Shown here one piece after another: positions 27,964 to 36,966 of a stretch of 40,804 nt of DNA; within the stretch, counting starts at the first letter, position 1; the number at the start of each line of letters is the position of its first letter. Source of the stretch: a bacterium (GTDB taxonomy: Bacteria > Zhuqueibacterota > QNDG01 > JABMRT01); assembly GCA_011046415.1 (NCBI GenBank), contig DSAP01000166.1, positions 1 to 40,804 of the forward strand. The letters are read 5' to 3'. Made by a program: the position numbers and the translations under genes. A model generated the notes under the pieces. That model searched no databases and had not been told where the DNA came from. It was given only the letters and a program-made list of their open reading frames with translations.

Positions 27964-28178
27964 CCATTTTTTGACAGGAAAAGCACGGGGTTTTTGCGAT
28001 TTGTGATGGATCTCCGCCCGGTCGTTTCGTACATCCAGGGGCGGCGGGACCGAGGGGAAACGTCCGGAGACGGAATGCCGGGTCCCTCCTCCGGCCCCCT
28101 CCTTCCCCTTCGGGGATCGGACCGGCGGACAGGATGGATACGGAACTCCGCAAACCGGCGCGGAAAAGGAGGATGTCG

Positions 28179-29213
28179 ATGCCTGGGACGGTGAAAATCG
28201 GCCTCATCGGGGCCGGCATGATCGGCGACGTGCTGATCGGCGCGGTGCGCAGGGACGGACGCGCGGATGTCACGCACATCGCGGCCCGCACGGAACAAAC
28301 ACTCCGGGACAAGCTGCGGAAATTCGGGATCCCATGCGGCACCACGGATTACCGGGAGCTCCTGCGCGATCCGGCGCTCGACGCGGTCATCATCGCCTCT
28401 CCCCCGTTCACCCATCTCAAGATGACACGGGACGCGCTCGGGGCAGGCAAACATGTCCTGCTCGAAAAACCCATGGCGATCCGCCACGGGGACCTGGAAA
28501 CGTTTTTGGAAACGGCCGCCCGGCATCCGGATCTGACCGTGCTGGACTGTTCCTGCCGCCACACCCGGCTGACCCCCCGATTCCGCATGATCCGGGATAT
28601 CGTCGATTCCGGCGCGCTGGGGGAGATCTATCATATTCATCACCGCGCGTTGACGCGCGGCACGTTCATCGAATACAATCCGGCGGGCGCCTGGGCGCAC
28701 CGAAGGGAGCTGGCGGGCGGCGGCCCCTTCCTGGATCTGGGCGTGTACGACCTGGCCTTCCATCTCGGCCTGATGGACGACAGGCCACGGCTCCGGTCCG
28801 TCCGGTCGTTCACACGCGGCGGGCTGAAGCACTTTCCCGATCCGGCCTTCGAATCGGACATCGAGGAACACGGCGCGGCCTGGATGGAATTCGACACCGG
28901 GCTGACCTGGTATTATGAGCGGGGCGCCGGCTTACCCTGCGAGGCCCCGAACCGGACTCACTTGCACGGCACCCGGGGATCTCTCCGCTTCGGTTACAAC
29001 AGCTGGGATCCGCCGGAGCTGGAATTCTTCCACATGGAAAACGGAAAAGAAATCCTGGAAACGCGGATCATGCCGTCGCAGGGCGGGGAAGAGGACAACC
29101 TCGAGCTGATCCGGCATTTTCTGGATGTGATCCTCGACGGGGCGGAACCCCGGATGCCCGTGGAACTCGCGGCCAGGCATCTCGACATCCTGTTCCGGAT
29201 TTTGTCCGGCTGA
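28179..29213 (+). CDS. Gfo/Idh/MocA family oxidoreductase
   Basis: VKIGLIGAGMIGDVLIGAV; DAVIIASPPFTHLKMTRDALGAGKHVLLEKPMAI; RBS AAAGGAGG. Confidence 0.93.
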   Translation: MPGTVKIGLIGAGMIGDVLIGAVRRDGRADVTHIAARTEQTLRDKLRKFGIPCGTTDYRELLRDPALDAVIIASPPFTHLKMTRDALGAGKHVLLEKPMAIRHGDLETFLETAARHPDLTVLDCSCRHTRLTPRFRMIRDIVDSGALGEIYHIHHRALTRGTFIEYNPAGAWAHRRELAGGGPFLDLGVYDLAFHLGLMDDRPRLRSVRSFTRGGLKHFPDPAFESDIEEHGAAWMEFDTGLTWYYERGAGLPCEAPNRTHLHGTRGSLRFGYNSWDPPELEFFHMENGKEILETRIMPSQGGEEDNLELIRHFLDVILDGAEPRMPVELAARHLDILFRILSG

Positions 29214-29361
29214 GGTGGCGGATGCGCGGATTTCCCGTCCGGGATTTTCACACCGCGGAGATCCGGAATCAGCCGGCCCGGAACGGCCGGGGAAGAAACC
29301 GGATTCTCCGGTCCTGGTTTGCCCGGACAGATTATTATGGACGATGGAAAACCCTTCCCGA

Positions 29362-30483
29362 TCAGGAAAACCGGCGCGCCAGCCAACTCATCTCCTGATA
29401 CACCGCACCCTCCGGACAGGACTCGTTACAGCACATGCAGTTGATGCAGAGGTCATAGTCGGTGACGGGCAATCCGTCTTTCATCTCGATCGCCCGGACA
29501 GGACAGGCCCTGGCGCAGACCCCGCAGCCCGTGCATCTGGAAACATCGGTCCGGGGCTTGACCCACAGGAACCGCCCGGCCCAGCGTACCAGCCCCCGGG
29601 GCACCCAGCGGAGCAAATGGGTGGGCGGTAAAACGAAATCGGACAGGGCTACCGATTCGATTCCGGGACCCCCAATGCGGATCCGGTCCAAGTCGGATTC
29701 GCCGACCCCCCGTTCCCCGGCGATCCGGGTGGTATGCACCTCTCCCGGTTTGTATCCCATGATCCGGTTCGCCACAGCGTCGAGTGCGATGCCGTCGGCG
29801 CTCGCGAGAATGAGCCCCACCCTTCGCGATGAACCCGTAGAGGGTCCGTTTCCTTCCATGGCAAATACCGCGTCCATCACGGTCAGCACAGGCCGGATAC
29901 AGGTGTAAATATCCACCAGGACGCGGCTGAAATCTTCGGGTTTGGGATAAAGCTTATGATACCGCGCCTTCTGAAACCCGGGGAGGCATCCATACAGATT
30001 TTTCACGGCGCCGGTGTACAGGGTCAGTCCGTGCGTCTTCATCTTGGGCAGGTTGATGACCACGTCCGCCTCGAGAACATGCCTGGCCAGGTGATATTCG
30101 GATCCGTCGATCATCCGGGCGATCGTGCCTCCCGCCTCGAAATTGAGGAGCGGAACACCGGTTCGTTCGGCCACTGCACGATATCCCGTGGCCTCCCAGT
30201 ACCGCGCGAGTCCGCGGAAAACGGCGGACGGGCTGTCTCCGACCCGGACCTCCCCTCCGGCTTGCTGCGCCTCCCGGATCACCGCCTCGAGCACCGCCGG
30301 ATGCGTGGTCACGGCCCTGTCTGGACTCTTTGCCGAAAGCATGTTGGGCTTGATGAGGACCTTTTGTCCACTTCGGATGTAGGCCCCGATACCGCCCAGC
30401 GATGAAAGTGTTGCGTGCACCGCATCCGTGACCCGGGCGTAATCATAATCATCGCATTTTCGGATGGCGACTTGGGACGTCAT
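29362..30483 (-). CDS. DUF362 domain protein with 2x[4Fe-4S] ferredoxin C-terminus
   Basis: KVLIKPNMLSAKSPDRAVTTHPAVLEAVI; DVVINLPKMKTHGLTLYTGAVKNLYG; CTGCGVCARACPVRAI...CINCMCCNESCPEGAV. Confidence 0.93.
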   Translation of the reverse strand: MTSQVAIRKCDDYDYARVTDAVHATLSSLGGIGAYIRSGQKVLIKPNMLSAKSPDRAVTTHPAVLEAVIREAQQAGGEVRVGDSPSAVFRGLARYWEATGYRAVAERTGVPLLNFEAGGTIARMIDGSEYHLARHVLEADVVINLPKMKTHGLTLYTGAVKNLYGCLPGFQKARYHKLYPKPEDFSRVLVDIYTCIRPVLTVMDAVFAMEGNGPSTGSSRRVGLILASADGIALDAVANRIMGYKPGEVHTTRIAGERGVGESDLDRIRIGGPGIESVALSDFVLPPTHLLRWVPRGLVRWAGRFLWVKPRTDVSRCTGCGVCARACPVRAIEMKDGLPVTDYDLCINCMCCNESCPEGAVYQEMSWLARRFS

Positions 30484-30486
30484 CTA

Positions 30487-31578
30487 TCATACCCTGACAA
30501 ACTTCATGCCGGACAATTGCTTGACGAACCCCTTAATTTCGAGGCCGAGCAGCGCGGTCAGAGATTCGGAGGGGGAGAGAGCGCATGCCTGGACCAGGGC
30601 ATCGATATGCACGGGCTGAACGGACAGATGATCCCAGAGCCGCCGTTCGGTTTCATTCAGGGTCTCGAGAGGCGGGGTCGTCTCCGCCCCGGCACCCGTT
30701 TTCCCTTTCCACTGCGGAAACTCCTGAAGGATGTCCCCGATCGTTTCAACCAGTTTCGCGCCCTGCTTGATCAGCCGATGCGGTCCCTTGCTCTGCATGC
30801 TGTGGATGGAGCCGGGAACCGCGAAGACCTCCCGGTTCTGTTCCAGGGCCAGATAACCGGTGATCAGCGCGCCGCTCTTCTGGCCCGCCTCGACGATGAC
30901 GGTTCCGAGGCTCAACCCGCTGATGATCCGGTTGCGTTTGGGGAAATTGGGTCCGGACGGCTCCGTACCCAGCGGAAAATCGGAGAGAACCGTCCCGTTC
31001 TCGATGATGGATTCATACAGGCCGCGGTTTTCAGGTGGATAAATCACATCCACCCCGGATCCGACGACAGCGAGGGTGGTCCCGCCTGATTTGAGAGCTC
31101 CCCGGTGTGCGGCCGTATCGATACCCCGGGCCATCCCGCTGACGACGGGGATGTCGTGGCCGGCGAGCTGCCGGGCCAGGGACTCGGCGATGCGTCTGCC
31201 GTAAGATGTGGGATTTCGGGTACCCACGACGGCGATCCTCCCTGAGCCGGGCAGCTCCCAATTGCCTTTCACATAGAGCAGCACGGGAGGATCGTGAATC
31301 CGTTTCAAAAGCGGGGGATATGCGTCATCCCAGAAAGAAATCAGCCGGACGTTTTCCTGTCCGGCCAGACGGAGCTGTTTCTCCGCGAAACCGGGATCGG
31401 CGTGCCGGCGGATGTTCTCCGCGGTGACATCGTCGATTCCCTCGACACGGCGGAGGACTTGTAGAGAGGCGCGAAGGACCGCGTCCGCAGAGCCCAAGAC
31501 GTGGATCAGATTCCGGATGCGTTTCGGCCCGACACCCGGCACGGAGATGAGGGTAAGCAGGGAAAACACGTCATCCAT
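30487..31578 (-). CDS. dprA: DNA processing protein DprA
   Basis: VPGVGPKRIRNLI; IAVVGTRNPTSYGRRIAESLARQLAGHDIPVVSGMARGIDTAAHRGAL; FPKRNRIISGLSLGTVIVEAGQKSGALITGYLALEQNREVFAVPG. Confidence 0.96.
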   Translation of the reverse strand: MDDVFSLLTLISVPGVGPKRIRNLIHVLGSADAVLRASLQVLRRVEGIDDVTAENIRRHADPGFAEKQLRLAGQENVRLISFWDDAYPPLLKRIHDPPVLLYVKGNWELPGSGRIAVVGTRNPTSYGRRIAESLARQLAGHDIPVVSGMARGIDTAAHRGALKSGGTTLAVVGSGVDVIYPPENRGLYESIIENGTVLSDFPLGTEPSGPNFPKRNRIISGLSLGTVIVEAGQKSGALITGYLALEQNREVFAVPGSIHSMQSKGPHRLIKQGAKLVETIGDILQEFPQWKGKTGAGAETTPPLETLNETERRLWDHLSVQPVHIDALVQACALSPSESLTALLGLEIKGFVKQLSGMKFVRV

Positions 31579-32563
31579 CCCGCGACCTCCGGGTTTCGTC
31601 GGACAACCTCGCGACCAGCCGGTCAAGCCCGTATCCGGTCAGGCTCGATATGGGAATGCAGTCGATCCCGCCGAGGGAGTCAGGCAGCTTTTGAATCTGT
31701 TCTTGGGTGAGAATATCCGTCTTGGTCAGGACGACAAATCCGGATTTCCGGAGGAGGGATGCGTCGAATTGTGCCAGTTCATTGCGGAGCACGCCCAGGA
31801 CTTTATCGGGATCCTCCGCATCTGCCTCGATCAGGAAAATGAGGATCCGCGTGCGCGCGATGTGCCTGAGAAACCGGTCTCCGAGCCCTTTGCCCGCATG
31901 CGCCCCCTCGATCAATCCCGGAATATCCGCCGCCACGATGCTCCGGTAGCCCGGGAGGCGCACGAAGCCGAGATTCGGCGTCAGTGTGGTGAACGGATAC
32001 CCGGAGATCTTGGGACGCGCAGCCGAGATACGGGAAAGCAGGGTGGATTTTCCCGCATTCGGCAACCCGACCAGCCCGACATCGGCCAGAAGTTTCAATT
32101 CGAGATGAAGCGAGTGGGACTCCCCGGGCTGCCCCGCCTCGGCCCTGTCGGGCGTCTGATGCGTCGCCGTGGCAAAACGTGCGTTTCCTTTCCCGCCCGC
32201 TCCGCCGCGCGCCACAATGATTTCCTGGTCTGGTTCCGTCAGATCCCCCAGAAGCTTTCCCGTGTCCCGGTCCCGGATCAGGGTCCCGGCCGGAACGCCG
32301 ATATGAATGGATGCCCCCGAGCGTCCTGTTTTTTTTCCTCCCGCTCCATGTTTTCCGTCGCCGGCACGGTATTTCCTCCGGCGTCCGATTTCGAAAAGGG
32401 TAGACAGATTGGGGTTGACCCGCATCAGGACATCACCGCCATTCCCTCCATCTCCGCCGTCGGGTCCGCCTCTGGGTACAAATTTTTCACGGCGGTAACT
32501 CACGCAACCGTTACCGCCCCGCCCAGCCTGTACGGTAATCCCGATTTCGTCGACAAAGCCCAT
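31571..32563 (-). CDS. obgE: GTPase ObgE/CgtA
   Basis: MGFVDEIGITVQAGRGGNGCVSYRREKFVPRGGPDGGDGGNGGDV; DVGLVGLPNAGKSTLLSRISAARPKISGYPFTTLTPNLG. Confidence 0.97.
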   Translation of the reverse strand: MGFVDEIGITVQAGRGGNGCVSYRREKFVPRGGPDGGDGGNGGDVLMRVNPNLSTLFEIGRRRKYRAGDGKHGAGGKKTGRSGASIHIGVPAGTLIRDRDTGKLLGDLTEPDQEIIVARGGAGGKGNARFATATHQTPDRAEAGQPGESHSLHLELKLLADVGLVGLPNAGKSTLLSRISAARPKISGYPFTTLTPNLGFVRLPGYRSIVAADIPGLIEGAHAGKGLGDRFLRHIARTRILIFLIEADAEDPDKVLGVLRNELAQFDASLLRKSGFVVLTKTDILTQEQIQKLPDSLGGIDCIPISSLTGYGLDRLVARLSDETRRSRDG

Positions 32564-32577
32564 GGCAATATCCTGGC

Positions 32578-32606
32578 ACAAAAAAAGGCAGTGACAACAC
32601 ACCGCC
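32578..32606 (-). terminator. intrinsic terminator between tonB-like gene and obgE
   Basis: Minus strand GGCGGTG-tgttgt-CACTGCC followed by TTTTTTT. Confidence 0.75.
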
Positions 32607-32639
32607 TTTTCTGCGCAAACTTTTTTTAAATGCCTGCGA

Positions 32640-33278
32640 TTATCGTAACCTGAAATCGACCGGTACGGCGATCCAGACCTTCACAGCCCGATCGCGCTGT
32701 TTGGCCGGTTTCCACTTTACCGCCTTGATGGCTTCGATGGCCGCTTCGTCACATCCGTTCGGTCCAAGCGACTGGATAACCCGTGTTCGCTGTACGATTC
32801 CCTCCTCATCGACCTGCGCATAGATCAGAACACGTCCTTCGACGCCGGCTTTTCGGGCGATTTCAGGATAAACCAGTCTCCGCTGAATCGCGGCAAATCC
32901 GCCGATGGGTTCGGGGGGTTCATCATAAGGCACGAAAACGATGGCATCGTCATCATCGGGAGGTGGCGGGGGCGGGGGCGCCTCATCCGAAATGTCGAAC
33001 TGGGTGAAATCGATCGTCTCGTCATCCGGCAGGCTTTCGTCTTCAGAGGCAATGGGAATCGTGGGCCGCGAGGGCGCCTGCTCCTGCCTCTGCTGTTGTG
33101 TCAACGGCACCTCTTCGACCCGGATAATATCATAACGTACGTCCTCGAAAGCGCCTCTTACGCCGACCTTCTTAAAAGCCTGCAACAAGACAATATGAAG
33201 GGCCAGGGAGATGACAAGACCGAGTTCGATGAGTTTCTTATATTGAAGTTTTAACGTTTTGGTGGGTGTGTCTCTCAT
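32640..33278 (-). CDS. TonB family energy transducer
   Basis: Single N-terminal TM helix, acidic/Pro-rich linker (EAPPPPPPPDDDD), C-terminal GRVLIYAQVDEEGIVQRTRVIQSLGPNGCDEAAIEAIKAVKWKPAKQRDRAVKVWIAVPVDFRL. Confidence 0.93.
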   Translation of the reverse strand: MRDTPTKTLKLQYKKLIELGLVISLALHIVLLQAFKKVGVRGAFEDVRYDIIRVEEVPLTQQQRQEQAPSRPTIPIASEDESLPDDETIDFTQFDISDEAPPPPPPPDDDDAIVFVPYDEPPEPIGGFAAIQRRLVYPEIARKAGVEGRVLIYAQVDEEGIVQRTRVIQSLGPNGCDEAAIEAIKAVKWKPAKQRDRAVKVWIAVPVDFRLR

Positions 33279-33291
33279 CCTGAATCACCTC

Positions 33292-33699
33292 TTAATCGCC
33301 ATACTTTGCGGCATAATTGACTCTCAGGGCATCCACATCACGTAGCTGTTCCTGAATATCGGAAACAACCCCCATATTTAACCTTTGATCGAATTTCAAG
33401 GAGACGATGAGTCGGGGGTTGTCAACGCGTTTCTGGTACATGATTTTTGAGATATCTCTCACCCGGACGAGTTTGTCGTCGATTGAAATCTCTTCCCGGC
33501 TCCTTGCCCAGATACTGGATACATTCTTTTTCGATTCAAGTTTCTCGATTTTTTGGGCCGTGGGCAACTCCAGGGGAAGCCCCGATGATTGCCGCAATAC
33601 CGTGGAAACCATAAAAAACAGAAGCAACATGAAAACGATATCCGGCAGGGAGGCGGTCGGAATCTCGCTTTTTGCACTTGATTTTTTCTTAAATTCCAT
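33292..33699 (-). CDS. ExbD/TolR family protein
   Basis: PTASLPDIVFMLLLFFMVSTVL...LPTAQKIEKL. Confidence 0.92.
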   Translation of the reverse strand: MEFKKKSSAKSEIPTASLPDIVFMLLLFFMVSTVLRQSSGLPLELPTAQKIEKLESKKNVSSIWARSREEISIDDKLVRVRDISKIMYQKRVDNPRLIVSLKFDQRLNMGVVSDIQEQLRDVDALRVNYAAKYGD

Positions 33700-33720
33700 C
33701 GACTCTTCTCCTGAGGTCTG

Positions 33721-34125
33721 TCATTCAGGCTCGGCAAGGGATATGCGCGGCTGTCCTGCGAACGCCATCTGCACACGATCCAGGACGCTCATAAAATGTT
33801 GATAGGATGTCTCCCGGTCTGTTTTGATCGACACGATCAGTCTGTCATTCTGGGCCAGCCGCAGACGAATCACTTCACGAATATCCTGAATCCGGATTTC
33901 TTCCCCATCCAGTGCCACTTCGCCCGCCGCATTGATCAAGACCTCGGCGATATTGTGTCTTGGAATCGGCCTGACATCGCCTCTCGGAGGCAGGGTCAGC
34001 TGCAACCCCTTGTCCATATCCAGACTCGTGGTCACCAGAAAGAATGTGAGGAGAAGAAACGCGATGTCAGCCAGCGACGCCGTGGGAATCTCGACCTCGC
34101 GGCTTCGCTTTTTATCGAGCAACAT
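33721..34125 (-). CDS. ExbD/TolR family protein
   Basis: EIPTASLADIAFLLLTFFLVTTSLDMDKGLQLTLPP. Confidence 0.93.
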   Translation of the reverse strand: MLLDKKRSREVEIPTASLADIAFLLLTFFLVTTSLDMDKGLQLTLPPRGDVRPIPRHNIAEVLINAAGEVALDGEEIRIQDIREVIRLRLAQNDRLIVSIKTDRETSYQHFMSVLDRVQMAFAGQPRISLAEPE

Positions 34126-34146
34126 GATGATAGACTCCTGTCCTGA

Positions 34147-34758
34147 TTATTTTTCGCCCCGTGCGACCAGGTGGTCGATCAGCTCCGCGGAAGACTCTTC
34201 CATATCGATCACGAGCGCGTCAATCCGTGAAATAAAATAATTATGGAAAAGCTGAAGAATGATGGCGACGACCAGACCGAAAAGTGTCGTCAGCAGGGCG
34301 ATCGAAATGCCGCCGGCCACGATGGAGGGCGAAATATCATTGGCCTTCTTGATGTCGTCGAAAGCGATGATCATGCCCCGGACGGTCCCGGTAAAGCCAA
34401 GCATCGGAGCGATTGAGATGAATGTGGAGAGCCAGATGAGCCCGCGCTCCAGAAATGCCATCTCGATCGAACCGGCGTTGGCGACAGCCTTTTCCACGGC
34501 CTCGAGACCCTTGTTCGCGCGGCGAAGCCCTGAGTCAAAAATGGATGCAACCGGGCCTTTGGTCTTCTGGCAGACCTTCAGGGCATCTTCGGTGCCGCCC
34601 TTGTCGAGTGCTGCGGTTACTTCTGCGAGAAATCTGCGGGTATTGACACTCGCACGGGTTAAAGAAATGAAACGTTCGATACTGATTGCGATCCCGAGAA
34701 TCAGACAAATCAGAATCGGCCACATGAATTCACCGCCCTGAACAAAATACTCAACCAT
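34147..34758 (-). CDS. MotA/TolQ/ExbB proton channel family protein
   Basis: LIWLSTFISIAPMLGFTGTVRGMIIAFDDIKKANDISPSIVAGGISIALLTTLFGLVVAI. Confidence 0.95.
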   Translation of the reverse strand: MVEYFVQGGEFMWPILICLILGIAISIERFISLTRASVNTRRFLAEVTAALDKGGTEDALKVCQKTKGPVASIFDSGLRRANKGLEAVEKAVANAGSIEMAFLERGLIWLSTFISIAPMLGFTGTVRGMIIAFDDIKKANDISPSIVAGGISIALLTTLFGLVVAIILQLFHNYFISRIDALVIDMEESSAELIDHLVARGEK

Positions 34759-34830
34759 TTGTTTTGACCCTCCATGCAAAGGAATAATAAGTGTCTTGCT
34801 TCAGACGAAACCTCTCAGAAATACCGTGAC

Positions 34831-34859
34831 AGTATAAAGAATTTGGATGTAAATGTCAA
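34831..34859 (-). promoter_or_regulatory. near-consensus sigma70-type promoter for TolQ-ExbD-ExbD-TonB operon
   Basis: Minus strand TTGACA, 17-nt spacer, TATACT. Confidence 0.8.
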
Positions 34860-34951
34860 CCATTTTTTACTCTTACCCGATGGAGTACACAGGACCCATC
34901 CGCGATGATGTGTACGAAGAAAAAACCGGGATTCGGCTTCAATCTCGCCTC

Positions 34952-35827
34952 TTACAGGCTGAATACCGCGGTAAGACTGTGGGCATCTCCCAGGCCGGAA
35001 CGGAAAGGTATGAACCCGTAAGAAATCCGGATTTTTTCCAGATCGAAACCGATGCCCGCCGTCAGGCCGCGCGTCTCATGCCCGGATTGATATCCGGCAC
35101 GCAGGGCGATCCGGCCGAACCCGACCCACTCCAGTCCGGTATGGACACCGGGGTCGCCCCCCCGGATCCGAACGCACTCCACCGCCGCCTCCCACCGTCC
35201 TCCCGGACCGGCGGTCCGGTATCCCGCTCCAACACGGATCGTCAGGGGCAGCTGAACGGCGTCCTGACGGAGCTTCCCCGTCTTCCCGATATGCTGGACC
35301 GCGGCGCCGATGCGAAGACCGGAGAGGCCGGGAGACCAGACCATCCCCAGATCGCCTCCGATCCCGGTGGCCTCGTCGATATAAATTTTTTCGTAATAAC
35401 CGTTCAGCCGGACGCCGAAGGAGAATGCCGGGGACACCCGCCTGGCGTAAGCGATCCCGAACACCGCATCATTCGCCGAGAACGTGCCGACCGGCTGTTC
35501 GGAAGGCACGATGCGGTGTTCGATGCCGCCGACATGGGAATAGTGAAGCGACAGCCCGAATCCGGAACGCGAAAAAGCGAATGCGCCGGCCTGCACCTCC
35601 TGTATCCAGCGGTTGACGGTCAGGGCCGCTTCCGGAGAAGGCGACACCGCCAGCAAGGCGGGATTCCAGTACATCGCGGAAGCGCCCGTGGAGGACGCCG
35701 CGCCGGTGAATCCCATGGCCGCGCCCCGGGCGTCAAGCCCGGCCTGAAGCAGGGTAAACCCGGCGGCACACAGGGAAGGGAGGGCCAGAACGAACAGCGG
35801 CGGCAGAATTTTTCGAAAACGATTCAT
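34952..35827 (-). CDS. PorV/PorQ-like outer-membrane protein
   Basis: GFTLLQAGLDARGAAMGFTGAASSTGASAMYWNPALLAVS; signal peptide MNRFRKILPPLFVLALPSLCAA. Confidence 0.8.
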   Translation of the reverse strand: MNRFRKILPPLFVLALPSLCAAGFTLLQAGLDARGAAMGFTGAASSTGASAMYWNPALLAVSPSPEAALTVNRWIQEVQAGAFAFSRSGFGLSLHYSHVGGIEHRIVPSEQPVGTFSANDAVFGIAYARRVSPAFSFGVRLNGYYEKIYIDEATGIGGDLGMVWSPGLSGLRIGAAVQHIGKTGKLRQDAVQLPLTIRVGAGYRTAGPGGRWEAAVECVRIRGGDPGVHTGLEWVGFGRIALRAGYQSGHETRGLTAGIGFDLEKIRISYGFIPFRSGLGDAHSLTAVFSL

Positions 35828-35841
35828 CGAAACCTTCTTTG

Positions 35842-36831
35842 TTAAAAACGAAAAGACCAGGAAAAGACATGGTTGCCGCGCGGCGCGACCGGATCCGATA
35901 CGTAGGCATAGTCGATCTGCAACCGCCTGCCGTGCCACTCCCGCCCGTAACCGGCGCCGGCCGAGAGGTTTTCTTCATGCATTCCACCACGCAAAAAAAC
36001 TCCGGGAAGGCATTCCCATTCACAGCCGCCGCGGAAAACCGCAGGCCGGGATTCGGTCTGCCGGACATTCAGGTTCAGGATGAGTCCCGTAACGGGATTC
36101 CAGGCCAGACCCAGTGTCCATGTCCGGGGAAACGGATCGACCCGCTTGGGGGCCTGCTCGTACATTTTCTGTGAATCCCAGGTGTTTTTGGAACGCAGAT
36201 CCTGAAGGACGGCGCCGATGGAAACGGAAGGAAAGGGACGGATCATCAGCCCCGCATCGAAACCGACACCGGTCGAGGCCATCGCACCGCCGTCATCCAG
36301 GAGGCCGGGCATACGGCTGTAGAGCACCCGGGTGCTGAATCCGATTCCCAGAATCGGGGCGGGACGGATCGCAAAGGAAAAATGGAAGGCATGTTCATCC
36401 ATTGACAGCATGCCCGTATGCGCGCCATCGAAATCGCGGCCGTCGATCCGATCCACGCCCGCGGAGAGCCAGCCGAGGGCGAAACCCGCACTGAACGGCG
36501 GTCGTGCCGTACCGGTTTCCGATGTGACGGCGCGCCCCCCCAGCGATTGCGCATACCCGATGTGATGGAGTTTGCGGTCGAGCGCCATCGAAGAAAGGCT
36601 GATGGTCGCGTGCCGCCCGTCCAGGAAAACGGACCCGGCCGGATTGTACGTGACCGCGTCGGCATCGCCCGTGAGCGCGGCGCCCCCCCCGCCCATGCCC
36701 TGATAGCGCGCCCCGACACCCACGCGGAGGAAAGCGCCTGCGGCGCCGCCGCGTCCGACCTCATCGGCATGGACGGACAGGGAAAGACACAACAGGACGG
36801 AAAGAACCCCGATTTTTTTCACATCTTTCAT
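35842..36831 (-). CDS. PorV/PorQ-like outer-membrane protein
   Basis: GAAGAFLRVGVGARYQGMGGGGAALTGDADAVTYNPAGSVFLDGRHATISLSSM; signal peptide; aromatic C-terminus SWSFRF. Confidence 0.83.
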   Translation of the reverse strand: MKDVKKIGVLSVLLCLSLSVHADEVGRGGAAGAFLRVGVGARYQGMGGGGAALTGDADAVTYNPAGSVFLDGRHATISLSSMALDRKLHHIGYAQSLGGRAVTSETGTARPPFSAGFALGWLSAGVDRIDGRDFDGAHTGMLSMDEHAFHFSFAIRPAPILGIGFSTRVLYSRMPGLLDDGGAMASTGVGFDAGLMIRPFPSVSIGAVLQDLRSKNTWDSQKMYEQAPKRVDPFPRTWTLGLAWNPVTGLILNLNVRQTESRPAVFRGGCEWECLPGVFLRGGMHEENLSAGAGYGREWHGRRLQIDYAYVSDPVAPRGNHVFSWSFRF

Positions 36832-36966
36832 CGGACCAACACCATCCCTCGTAAGAGCATACCCGTCACCAACCGTCTCCTGCTTTTTTCGATTTCCGCC
36901 ATCCGTGTCTGCGGGTCAGCCGCCCGTCTTGCTCAGGACCGGACGGTATCCTGAGGCGAAATCCGT

